Below, piece by piece: positions 1-11,400 of a stretch of DNA of 64,000 bases (positions are counted from its first letter, which is position 1; the number at the start of each line of letters is the position of its first letter). This DNA is from Glandiceps talaboti. Lineage: Eukaryota > Hemichordata > Enteropneusta > Spengelidae. The position numbers were made by a program, and so were the translations under genes. The notes below the pieces were generated by a model. It saw only the letters and a list, made by a program, of their open reading frames with translations, had not been told where the DNA came from and searched no databases. Location of the stretch: positions 13,272,391 through 13,336,390 of the forward strand of contig NC_135564.1 of the NCBI RefSeq assembly GCF_964340395.1, given 5' to 3'.

Positions 1-1426
1 CTCAATCTTAAATATTCTGGCGTAAAGTTCAGTCTGTCTTCTAGAACAATAAATCTAGGTGAAAAATAATTTATTTATACCAGACTATATTTACAATAAT
101 GACATCACCACAATTTCAAGGTGACAACTAGAACTTATATGTGAGGGACATGGAGAAATAAAGTTTACTCTAAGATTTTGATTACAACGCAACTGTTGGT
201 GTGCGGTGTCTCTCTCTGTCTGAGTGTAAGAGCATACGTGTATGTGACGATACCTGTGTGGCTAATTCCTAACTTAGACAAGCTCGTAGATCCTGGTACC
301 CGGAAAGATGGTTAGAGTGGAGAATCGTTTAAGTTCTACTGATCCACCTACAACAGTTACTACAGAACTTTAGACACTGAAAAGTTATACTAAACAACCC
401 CAGAAGGTAATACTTTTGTACCAAATTGTATGGAGTTTAAAGAGTTAAGATTTAGCCTAATTATTGAAAATCATGAAGTATGTTAATGACTCATTAAAAC
501 TAAAAGCTATATCTGCAAACGTTTATGGACTTGTGTGCTTTGTTATGGTTGATATATGTACCAAATAATATGGAATTTTAAGTTTGTATTCTTAAAATAT
601 AGCCTAATTACTGAAACTCATGAATTATGTAAATTACTCATTAGGATTAAAGACTACATCAACAAGCTTTATAGAACACACACGGTCTGTTAACATCAAT
701 GAATTTATAAACAGACATGGAATTTAAAGCATGCATTGTTAAGATATGGCCCAATTACCGAAAATCGTTATTTATGCAAATGAATTATTAATATTCATAG
801 GATTTTTACCAAAACTTAATCACTTCTAGCCATCACCCTAAAATCTATGTGCACTAAACTTCCTTAGAATTGAGTCAGTCGTTTTTGAGAAAACAATGGC
901 ACAGACAGAAAGACAGACAGACAGAGACATCACTAAAACACCTTCCCATACTGAAGGTAAAAAGTACAAGCATGTTTGAATTAATCAAGAATGAAATGTC
1001 ATTGTATGTATTACTATTATTGAGGGTATTTTCTGAAAATGTGCACCGGTACTGAAGTATATTGGTCAATGCTTAAACTGACCATATGTTTAATCATAAC
1101 CCCCCCCCCCCCCACACACACACACACACAGACATATATATATATACACACACATACACATAAACTCCCATATAGCTAAAACTATGCAATCTTTTATCTT
1201 TTCAATAAACTGGAATATATATAATGTATTCTTTTTTTTTTCGTCTTTACAGATTTGGATGTTGACTTTCTATATAAGTGATGTTGTCTCATGTACTGAT
1301 CTTGGAACTGAAAAATCTACCATACATAAGAAAAACGTTGCACACAGACACACACGCACAGACACACACAGCTTTTGATATCATGATAAATTGACTATTT
1401 ATTAATTATGACAGCTTCATCATATT
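1..1426. other. Intergenic left end: diverged repeats
   Basis: No gene was found. About three diverged copies of a 140-158 bp unit lie at 416-830, starting near 418, 556 and 714, each with an AGCCYAATTA and ACTCATTA core. After them GTTTTTGAGAAAACAATGGC leads into a short CAGA run at 900-930, a tail style that recurs at 28200-28290. A C-run plus (CA)n/(TA)n lies at 1099-1160. Confidence 0.5.
1398..1403 (-). terminator. RBFA poly(A) signal AATAAA
   Basis: On the minus strand AATAAA lies about 24 bases after the RBFA stop codon (TAA at 1429-1427), implying a very short 3' UTR. It is the nearest canonical signal. No cDNA is available to confirm cleavage here. Confidence 0.5.
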
Positions 1427-4400
1427 TTACACCTCTTCATATTGACTTGTTTCATCTTCATACTGTGTATCATCGGCATCAGATTCATCATCCCAATTTG
1501 ATTCATACTCTACACCTGCACTGGATTTTCTTTTGTTGAATTTTTTAATCTTAAACTCTTCATAGTTTTTCCTTTCTGCTGACTGTAATGAAATGTCTTT
1601 TTTATTCTTTTTAAATTTATTGATCTGTTTGTGGAGTTCTGAGTGATTGAGGCTAAATAAATCATAATCTGTATGGCTGGATGATTCCTTTAAATCAATG
1701 TATTCATCAATAGCGTCCTCTTCAGTATTTGATAACTGAACATCAGATAACAGTCTTTCAACTTCTGCCAGATTAGCGGCTCCTTTGTCTTTCACAAAAG
1801 ACAGTTTGGGAAGGAAACCAACCAGTCGTAACTGAGTCAGGTAATGCCTGCAAAAAAAGAAATTGGAAGAACAAGTTTTGGTTACAAACAAAAAATACAA
1901 CAAAAAGTTGGTGGTAGACACTTGAACCACATTCAAAAATCTGATTATCAATTCAAGCCAATACTACAATAACCCTTACTGAGGCTTTTTGGTGGTAGAC
2001 ACTTGAACCACATCCAAAAATCTTATTAACAATTCGATCTAATACTACAATAACCCTTACTTAGGCTTTTTGGTGGTAGACACTTGAACCACATCCGAAT
2101 ATCTGATTATCAATTCAATCTAATACCACAATAACCCTTACTTAGGCTTTTTGGTGGTAGACACTTGAACCACATCCAAATATCTGATTATCAATTCAAT
2201 CCAATACTACAATAACCCTTACTTAGGCTTTTTGGAGCTACATCAGCATATCTTAGTTTGTAAACAAGATCAAAGAATGATTTATACCGAATGCCAAACA
2301 ACATATTTCAGGTAGTTTAAAACATATGTTTATAAATGTCAGCATAGATTTCCCATGTCAATGGTTTTAGCTTAGCACATATTGGAAAATTTTGTTTATA
2401 CATACACACATCGGGGGATGGGGTGGGTGGGTTTTAAAAGAAATTACTGCATATTAAAAGGTACTTGTAGTATACTAGTATTACTTACTGAAGTATACTT
2501 CAACATAACAATAACATTATGTCATCAACAGTATTTGTACTAACAAGACCAGAAAATTATTTTTATAACATTGAAGATATGCATCAAAAGTAACATTATA
2601 CAGGGTTTAATTGGGTTTTTAGTTGGTCTGTCTTTTCTGAGAACAAATAAGCTTACAAACATGGCTTGTGCCACTTTCGTCAGTACGACATACCTCACAG
2701 ATCCAGCATGTTTATCCAGTATTTGTTGTATGTTGTCATCTTCAGCTAACGTACCAGTAGCTTGCCAAAATACCAGACATACACTGAAATCATTTGCCAT
2801 TTTTACCTGTATGAAAAATAACAATAATGTTGATACATAACCAGTGTTTTTGCTAAGGGCAATTAGTTGGTACATTCTACCTGATTTCCCTTCACCTGAG
2901 TTCCCCCTATTATGGTTCAACATTCTCAGTCTATGCAAGTTTTACTGTATTTCATCCCTCTACTACCAGGGTTCCAAAACCCTTAGCAGCTTATTAGCAA
3001 AAAAAAACACTGCATAAAACTGACTCATGACATGGCTTGAAATCTCCAAGTTATTGGTTTAAATGATTCAACCCAGCCATACGAATGGGTACCTGGTAGG
3101 ATAGAGGTTGCTATGTGTAGGATTTTATCCTACTATGCACTTACAGAGGCTGAGATGGATCGTATACTCCCAAGTCCCCAGAGAATTAAGGAAGTAAGAA
3201 GAGCCATTATGTCACTATATAGTTCCATACTTGGGGTAATATCGGTAGTTGTGAGCACATTTGGGGGAAAGTACAGTACTACTATGTAAAAAAGTTACAT
3301 TGTCATTTTGAATAAATGAATTGAATTGACCTAGTACAACAGAACATTTGAACAGCTGCTCAAAACATTCAATGTGTTGTTTGACATCACCTAAGAGAAG
3401 GAAGATAAAGAGTTGAACTTGAAAGGATAATAGTACCTTGATAGCGTCAGTGGAGAAAATTTCTCTCTACTGCTTATGGTAGAATAGATCGAATGCAATA
3501 ACTTACACTCAACACTTCTACATTGAGTTCACCTAATTCACTGCTGACAACACTGGACTGTACCAAATCTACAATGTTCTTATAAAGCACTGTGTTGATA
3601 ACATGCAATCTGGAAGTGTGACCTGGCTTTGTTCTTACTCTGGGACCTTGATCCAAGTTCTGTGAATATAAATAACAATTATCAGTAAATCAATTGTTAT
3701 AGAGGAAAAGATCAACTTTAAATGATGTTACCCACGTTTGATTTGAGTATGTAAATTATACCATCTGCAAGCCAAGTTCTGCCTGTTTGGACAGAAAGTA
3801 TGGGATTCATGCCCTAGTTGTTCTACATCACTACAACAAGAGTCTAGTCATTGATTCTGAGGTGCTCAAACTAGTAACACTAAAAGTATTCAGAAGTACC
3901 ATTATTTCTCCCAATTTTTTCTTACAATTGTGTCTGTGCTGAAGGCTTGTGTTACTACTGAAAAAAAAGTACCTTTAAGACATGGAATGGTATTTGGCAA
4001 ATAACATGACGCACATGCACGATGCACACATGCATGTATGCATACACACACATGCACAAACATGTAGACACAGACACAGATAGACTGTCAACAGTCATCT
4101 TGACTTTTTTGTAATTTAGCTTTAATACTATTGTTACTGAAATTAATAGAATTAAACATAACATGTATGGTGTGCGTTGGACGTTCCATGAAGTCAAGAC
4201 AACGCTAGATTATATTTTATGTGTTCAAATCCTCAGTGATCAGAGTAGCATGTGTTCTGTACGTGCATTGTACATGCTGACTATTATAGGTTATGTATTT
4301 GCATACAATTAATATTTAAATAAAACATATTTCAGAAGTTTTTTTTTAGAAATACAACAAAATATAATCTGCATCTGAATACAGACTAAGACACAGACAC

Positions 4401-5225
4401 ACACACACAGACAGACACACAGACAGACAGACAGACAGACAGACACAGACACACACACACAGACACACATAATTGTTTCCATACTCCTGGTACTTACTAA
4501 GCCTAGCTGTGGTGCTGTTGATCCAGGTAAATAAAATTTCCTCCTGTGAAAAAAAATTAAGGCTATATTACTACACAGAAACGCATAGCATAAAAGACCA
4601 TTTTCTCAAAATTCTACCAATGGCTAAACTGTACTTTTACAATAACTGTTCACTACTAACTAGTGCTATAGTAGGTTTTGAAAGGAAAACACATTGTCCT
4701 CATGGTTTTTGTCATGACATCCACAATTTCTGCATGGATGTGCCGCACTGTTACAGTGACACTAATACGTCCACGATTTATGTATTGTAACTAACAATAT
4801 AATTTGCTATAAAAACTAAAGAACAACAAGACTGTAGAACACTGTAAATATGATATGCAGTTCATCCAAAGACTTGCACATGAACTGTTTTGGTGAAACT
4901 GTTAGTTTATGTCTGGTTGATAAAATTGGTTGTTTCATGCTTTACGACTGAGGTACATAATTGTGAGGCCGAATCAGTATCCTTAAAGTGTGTCCCATCC
5001 AAAACAACTTCACGATTACAGTGAGACAATACTTCATAATCAAACCTACTTCGTCTTTTTGAAGAGTTTCTGCAGCGTCTTTCTCTTCATGCACACCGGT
5101 GAGCTGTTGCTGAAATTCCGAATTGCATGTTTTTCTGCCAAAGATAATACATGTAAACGTGTGGGCACGTTGATTCTAAGTAGGCTTAAGTGCCGCAAGC
5201 ACATACATCTTATGATCGACGTCAT
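1427..5225 (-). CDS. RBFA: RBFA, mitochondrial ribosome-binding factor A (5 coding exons)
   Basis: Coding exons in transcript order are 5225-5050, 4543-4498, 3659-3507, 2806-2694 and 1847-1427. All junctions are GT-AG with matching phases and give 302 aa. The protein resembles animal RBFA: KKTKRKFY near residue 58, then TSRLHVINTVLYKNIVDLV and ELGELNVEVLSV as the start of the KH-like fold. These are followed by DFSVCLVFW, a second helix ending in AGSVRHYL, and FVKDKG, which matches the human FVQDKG segment. The tail is acidic, ending YEDETSQYEEV. The first 40 residues are basic and lack acidic residues until about residue 33, as expected for a mitochondrial targeting peptide. The known family role is binding the small-subunit rRNA during mitochondrial ribosome assembly. 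The start is the first ATG of exon 1. Exon 1 uses the donor GTAGGT; reading three bases further would meet a TAG. It is head to head with TCF25. Confidence 0.9.
1910..2240. repeat. 81-bp tandem array in the last RBFA intron
   Basis: Four units start with GGTGGTAGACACTTGAACCA at 1910, 1991, 2072 and 2153, plus a partial unit ending near 2233. Units are highly similar, so the array is young. It sits within 65 bp of the acceptor of the last RBFA exon. Confidence 0.85.
2843..3013. mobile_element. Short MITE-like element with CAGTG ends
   Basis: The ends are inverted: CAGTGTTTTTGCTAAG at the left and the complement of TTAGCAAAAAAAAACACTG at the right, about 170 bp apart. Flanks show a weak 8-bp similarity. 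The terminal CAGTG and the size suggest a non-autonomous hAT-like element. Related GCTAAGGTTTGGTAACC-like motifs occur near 25875, 30500 and 58090. Confidence 0.45.
3063..3315 (+). mobile_element. SINE-like element body
   Basis: AATGGGTACCTGGTAGGATA and the following GAGGTTGCTATG, plus GTATACTCCCAAG downstream, recur with divergence at 28335-28470. The segment ends in a TTGAATAAATGAATTGAATT tail, typical of retroposed elements. No tRNA-like head was found at this copy, so it is 5'-truncated or a LINE tail. Confidence 0.45.
4385..4470. repeat. (CAGA)/(CA) microsatellite in an RBFA intron
   Basis: Simple CA and CAGA runs lie directly upstream (in plus coordinates) of the 46-nt RBFA exon 2. Confidence 0.9.
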
Positions 5226-5466
5226 TTCTAAAGTCTAGCGAGATGGAAAGTTGTCATTTGGATCGATCAGCGTGCGTGTTGTGATGGCTGTGTTTTGTGA
5301 CCTCCGTTGACCCCGTTGACTTTCAAGAACCCGGAAGTGGCAAGTCATGGTAGAGGGCGCTATCAAAAAAGGGATTGCACTGAACGGAGAAACTTCTTTC
5401 CATCTGCAACCAGATGGATACCTTCTAAAAGTTTTTCGCGTGATTATACGTTAGTAGACTCCCAAG
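5226..5466. promoter_or_regulatory. Bidirectional promoter of RBFA and TCF25
   Basis: Only about 240 bp separate the two start codons, so the two genes must share or abut promoters and 5' UTRs. The stretch contains CCGGAAGTGG at 5331-5340, a consensus ETS-family (GABPA/ELK type) site common in bidirectional housekeeping promoters. It also has several CG dinucleotides, which are rare elsewhere in the window. No TATA box is seen. Transcription start sites are not visible from sequence alone. Confidence 0.6.
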
Positions 5467-8400
5467 ATGTCGTCAAGGGCTTTGCGAAAGCTGCATGGAA
5501 TCCAGGATAGTTTACCAACCGTAGACTTAGAAAGAGAGAGTAGTTCAGACGAAGAACCAGAGTTAGTGGATCGACCATCCAAAACTCCATTTGCGAATCC
5601 TTTCCTTGCAGTAAGAATAATGTCTTTTATTGTTTGGCTAAAAGTTTGTAAACAAGTAAAAAAATACATCTTAACGTTCTGTAAGAGATCAGTGGTGCTT
5701 CAAACTCTGATAAACAGTGGTCTGAACTTGTAATCTTCTTAACCAGGAACTATGTCAAATGATATCACTATTGCTTGTTGGCTGTGATTGTAATTGTCTG
5801 GATGCCAACGTGGTCGCTTGTAAAGATTCGATGATGGGATAGGATGGAAGTAATCTATATTAAAGTAATTTAACCAAAATCTAGCATGTACTATCGATTT
5901 TAAATATGCTACTTAGTTCTTACTTTTTTAATTATATCAAAATATATACTCACTGCCAGCTATGACCCTTATCACCTATGATGTACTCTCTTGCCCAGAA
6001 TTATATGAATCCAATTATGGATTAATGAATAAAGCCTTGAGCCATGGAAGTATTACAGACTTCCATGCTGGAGCCAACCGATCAATGTCGATATTGCCAA
6101 CCACTTTTGGAACTCCCCCCCCCCCCCCAACATTCTATGCCACCTCATATTGTACTAAAATCAAGAATAAATAGTCCAGGAGAAATGCTAAATCATCATC
6201 ATCATCATCTGCAACATGTGTATTTGTAATGTAATATTACATATGAGCATACAGGCAAGCAAGGTTACATGTCCCAGTGGTACATGAGAAACACTAAACT
6301 AAATCTAGCCAGGTTACATGTCCCTGTGGTACATGAGAAACACTAAACTAAATTATCATAATCTATCTGTTCAGCTAACTGAAGACAATGAAGAATCAAC
6401 TCATCAAGATGAAATGGACAAAGAAGAAGTTGAAGTACAACAAAGTGACGAAGTCAAACCAATAAAAAATGAACACACTGGTGCAAGGAAGAAAAAGAAG
6501 AAAAAGAAAAAGAAAAAGGAACAAAAAGAAATGAATAAGACTCCAGTAAGTACATAACTGATCAAGAAATTGTCAACAGTATTTTCATAATGTACCTGAG
6601 TTGTGAGAACCGACATGTATGTAATGTCTCTTGCACATTGAACAGATTTTTGTCTGGTTGACAAGTCTGTGTGTTGAACCAACGCTAAACTAAAGCATAA
6701 TTTTGCGATTGTCTGTTTGATGCAGTTTTGGTTGTAAATGAGATGTTATGCTGTTGGTCAATATTTATTGATTCATATGAATGGGGGAATGCAATAGGGA
6801 ACTTGCAAACCTGCCATGTTGAATGTTGCATCATGGGAAATGTGATAATAATAATCAAATAGCATTGTAAACAATAATGTTACATTGTTTTTAACTGTAA
6901 ATAATCAATTCACAGTCACCCTGACCATTGTGGAAGGTTTATTTTATCGGTAGCTCCAGATTAGGTATTACGATAACCACAGATAATCCCATAGTCCTTT
7001 GCGTCTGAGCATGCTCAGTCTGGATTGCAAGTTCCCTATTGAAATATTATTCATTTTAAGAGTTAGGGACACATCTATCCTGCACCTGTACCTTCTAAAT
7101 TCTCACTCTCTCAACTTGCTGTGAAATGCAGAGAGTGAAAGAATATGGATGCAACTAGTGATGTTAAAGTTATTATATTTATAGTAATGATAATAATTTA
7201 TTGCAAGAAATTATAAACATATAAAATATTATAAAATTATTTACAATTGTACAAAAGTATCAAAATTTACAAATCAAGTGTGAGTCAATTATTGATGGTA
7301 GTATAATAAACAATTACAAATCAGATTTCTGACCAGGGCCACCAAAAGTAATTCTTCAGAACTGATCAAGCTTGTGGCTGCAAAGAATAACTCATTGTGA
7401 TACACGATGTGTTTGTGTGTCAGACTGATAGACTGGATATTGATGAGTATGCTAGATACACAAATAGAAAGTAAGCGAGAATGAAAGGATGTACAAATCA
7501 AGTAGAACAGGGTACATACCAATGTCTGTTGGTGATTATTTTCGAACCATATACATTATACAATACAGGTCCATGATGAGGATGAGATTGATGCCAGTAT
7601 TAGAGAAGTCAACGTTTTACTCGGAGAAATCCCAAGGAATGATGACAGTGAACTTAGTAACTATCCAGTTGCTATGGATACCAAAGCAGTACTTTGGGTT
7701 GAACACAAACACTTGAATCCAGATAATGAAATGAGACGAATATTTGGATCTCAGATTGTACGCACAGAAGGGAGGTAAGAGACATAGTGTTTGGTTCTCA
7801 GAGTGTGGTGGTGGTGCTGTTTTTCTACTGGGCATTCACTCACTTCGCTCATGAAGTCCACTTCAAACAATCATATAAATACCCAGAGTACACCACAATG
7901 GTATCCATGAATCATGGAGTGCTGTCAAATTACTTGTATGACCATATTAGTTACGTACACACCTTAGAAGACCACTTATCTTAGTATTTGGTCAGTTTAA
8001 TATTTAACTTACTGTCTTCCGTACCAACAGTTGCAATGGGTAACTTCTACCCCAAAGTGAACAATCTTCATGCTTATCCACCTAACAGCACTTTCTCTAT
8101 GTGCTACACTCATTTATAGCATTCGTATCAAGTGTAAAAGTATACTGTTTCAATTGGTTTATTTGCAAGCCTAGCATGTGCCCTTTGTAATGTGGTCAAT
8201 TAATAAATGAAACAGCATACTTGTACACTTGATATGGATGCTATAAATGATTGTGGTACATACAGAAAATGCTTTACTTTGGTGTTATGGGTTGTAAAGT
8301 TTTGGTCAGTTTAATGTTTAACTTACAATCTTCTGTACTACCAATTAAGAAAATTATGTAAGCTTTTTTTCATGTCTATGATATATATATATAGTATACT

Positions 8401-11400
8401 GTATTAGTAAAGAATGTCACTCATTTTAAAATAATTTTACATTGAGATGTTGTTTTCAATTTAGTATGTTGGTTTTGTTTGATTACAGACGTCGAGGGCA
8501 AGGCAGTAGACATCACAGAACGACATGGCTAGTTACTCCAAAATCAACATGGCCACCACTGGCAAAGTCAGGTATTACACTCTTTCAATCTTTCTTAAAT
8601 AACGTTTTTTTACCTCTCTGAAATCAGCATGGCCACCACCTGGACCTCTGTGTTACATATTAACATTAAATTTGTTTATGATGATACACAACTTACTGCA
8701 TTTAATACATAAAACATATTTTCCTTCATCTGTTTTCATTTTAAAGGTCTTTCAATGAAGTACATCTCCAAAGTCAAAGGGTGAGTACATTAATAATTTT
8801 ATTCAGAAAAACAATTAAAACACATACACACTCAAAAAAGGGACAGTATTGGTAAGGCCTATGCCTGATGTACAGTAACTTAGTGCTAACATCTATCATG
8901 TAAAACAAACCTGTGCCTCATGTTAATTGTTATTGGTTGGAATGTTCTAGACTAGCTTGCTTTGCCAGTGCCATCCTGAGATAGATAAATTACTGATAGT
9001 AAATCACCATTGTGATGATGTTTATTCTGTTCACTGTTTGTCAGCCTAGGAATATCGTTATCTGCTTATGTCGATTATGTAGTGCTCTTCACAACTGCAG
9101 TACATGCCATATTAGGTAATTTCTCAACATTGTTGCAAATCTAGTAATGTTATGACATACAAACATTGCTACTATAGTAAAAGCCCTGTATTATGCATAG
9201 GATTATTTTGCACTGTATCCAAATGTATGTATATTATTACATTTATATATTATTACAAAATATTTATTATTAAGTTTCCCTCAGTGCATCCATTGTTACA
9301 ATCATATTTTACAACTACTAGCTGATTTGTCCTTGAGTTGGTGTAAGTAATATAACTATTATTTCTATTTGGTACAGCTGTGAATGTTTTACATTTGAAC
9401 ACTCCAAGGACTACCAACAAGTACAGTTTAAATTTCTTGATGCTGTCGAGTCTCTTAATCCAAATAACATAGTTGTAAGTACTTTGTACAAGTATCTCTG
9501 CACGTCTTGAAATCCATATAACATTTCCCAATCTAGCCTCCAACTGTCACAAACTTCTAGTATTTGTTCATAAATGAACAACCGATGACAATTCATGTTT
9601 TAGATTTAACAATGAACTTTAACGATAACAAAACAACATATTTTTTGATGATTTTTTTCATAAACACAATGAACACAGATAATCAAATATGTTTGACATA
9701 GTTTCCTTGATGACTATATGAATGGACAAAGTCAACAGAAATACACATTTTTGTTGATGTGTCAATAAACACACAGAATGGTATGTGTACTAGCAATCTT
9801 TGTATACAGGTGACACAGTATAGTATTTATATTTTGAACCGTAGTTGGCTTAATCTAAAGTTGACTAATTCAAAACTATGTTTTCTTTTTCTTTGTAGGA
9901 AATATTGAATATGCATCCCTATCATATTGATAGTTTAATACAACTAAGTGAAGTTTGTAAAATGAGTGAAGATATACAGATGGCTACCGAACTCATAGGT
10001 TAGTATATATACTTGGTAGATAAATGAGAAACAGAGTGGCAAATTAAGTTTTAAAAAAAAATAGTTTTGCTTACTATTATTATGAATTAAGGTCTTTGAA
10101 TAAAATTGAAATCCCTTGTGTGACTGCATGAGTTTAAGGACAGAATTGTTAAATTTGTCTATTTTCTGTTTTTCAGAATGGGCGCTGTTTTGTTTTGAGT
10201 GTAATTTTGTAGTGTGGTTTAGAAAAAGTGATATGGGGAGGAGTGTGTGTGTTCAAGAAAACTTGTTCATTTCTAGAATTGTCTTTACATTATCTTTCAT
10301 GAGAATGGACCCTGGTTTGCTTTGAGTGTCAATTTCACAGATAGCTTGGCATATAATTGTGAAAACTTTGAAAGTGATCACTTCAGATATCTAGTGATGA
10401 TAGTAGTCGGGGGGGGGGGGGGGACTCTTCAAAGAAGACTTGTCAAATTTCTATTATATTCCTTCCATTGTTTTTTAGAATAGGCACTGTTTTTTGCTTT
10501 GAGCTTAGTCTGGTAGATATCGTAGCACGTAATCACAGAAAACTTGAAAAGTGATGCATCTAGTTAGGGGTCACTATCATCAAAGAAGACTTGTTAAATT
10601 TCTATTATTGACTTTCTATTGTCTTTCAGAGAGGGCGCTGTTTTGTTTTGAGTGTAATTTTCATGTGTTGTTCAACCTGACACAATCTAGTTGTAGACTG
10701 GACTACAGACGACAAGAGAATAGAGCATTCTTTTTAGCATTATTTAAACATTTGATGTTTGTTGGTCAGAGAGGATGTTATCGTACATCCTTAGAGTACT
10801 GTAAATTATTACTAAGGTAAGTAGTTACTGTTTTATATTACCTTGGTTTCAGATGAAAAGATAAAAAAAGAAAATGTGTTCCCACTTTTTTATTTAAATA
10901 TATACACGCACAGACACACCAATGCAGTGCTACAGATTTCCATTCAGGTTTGGGACTACATGACAGGGCTATAATTATTGCATGCTCACTATCATGTCAC
11001 TGTGGAACTGTCAAGGCTTTGCCTGTCAGTCCATACTCTATCCCAGTGTCATCCAGACAAGGTATAGCACTCGAGGGCTCCGTGTGAGTAATTGTCTACA
11101 ACTGTCCAAGTCATTACTCCAGGAGTATCTCCAAATGCACACATATCAAATCTCAATTGATCATAGACCAGTTATCTGGTCATTCTATGAATTTACACAG
11201 GTAGAGATTTAGACATGGGAACCGCATACAGCCTACCCATCAAGTCTGTAGAACACACACCCAGGGTATAAGTCGGTCTCAGAAAATCCTCAGGGATGAA
11301 AGTTAGCATTGACCAAGACATGTTGATCTCCAAGTGATGGCCTGATTTACAATACTTTGTGACATACTTTCTTTTGCAATGGGTGGCAATAAAGGACATT

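Noticed and set aside
6404-6682. Minus-strand frame with a Phe run
   Set aside because: Antisense of the Lys-rich TCF25 exon 2.
9061-9120. Extra TCF25 exon
   Set aside because: No acceptor/donor pair fits the phase between exons 5 and 6, and the known family sequence is continuous without it.
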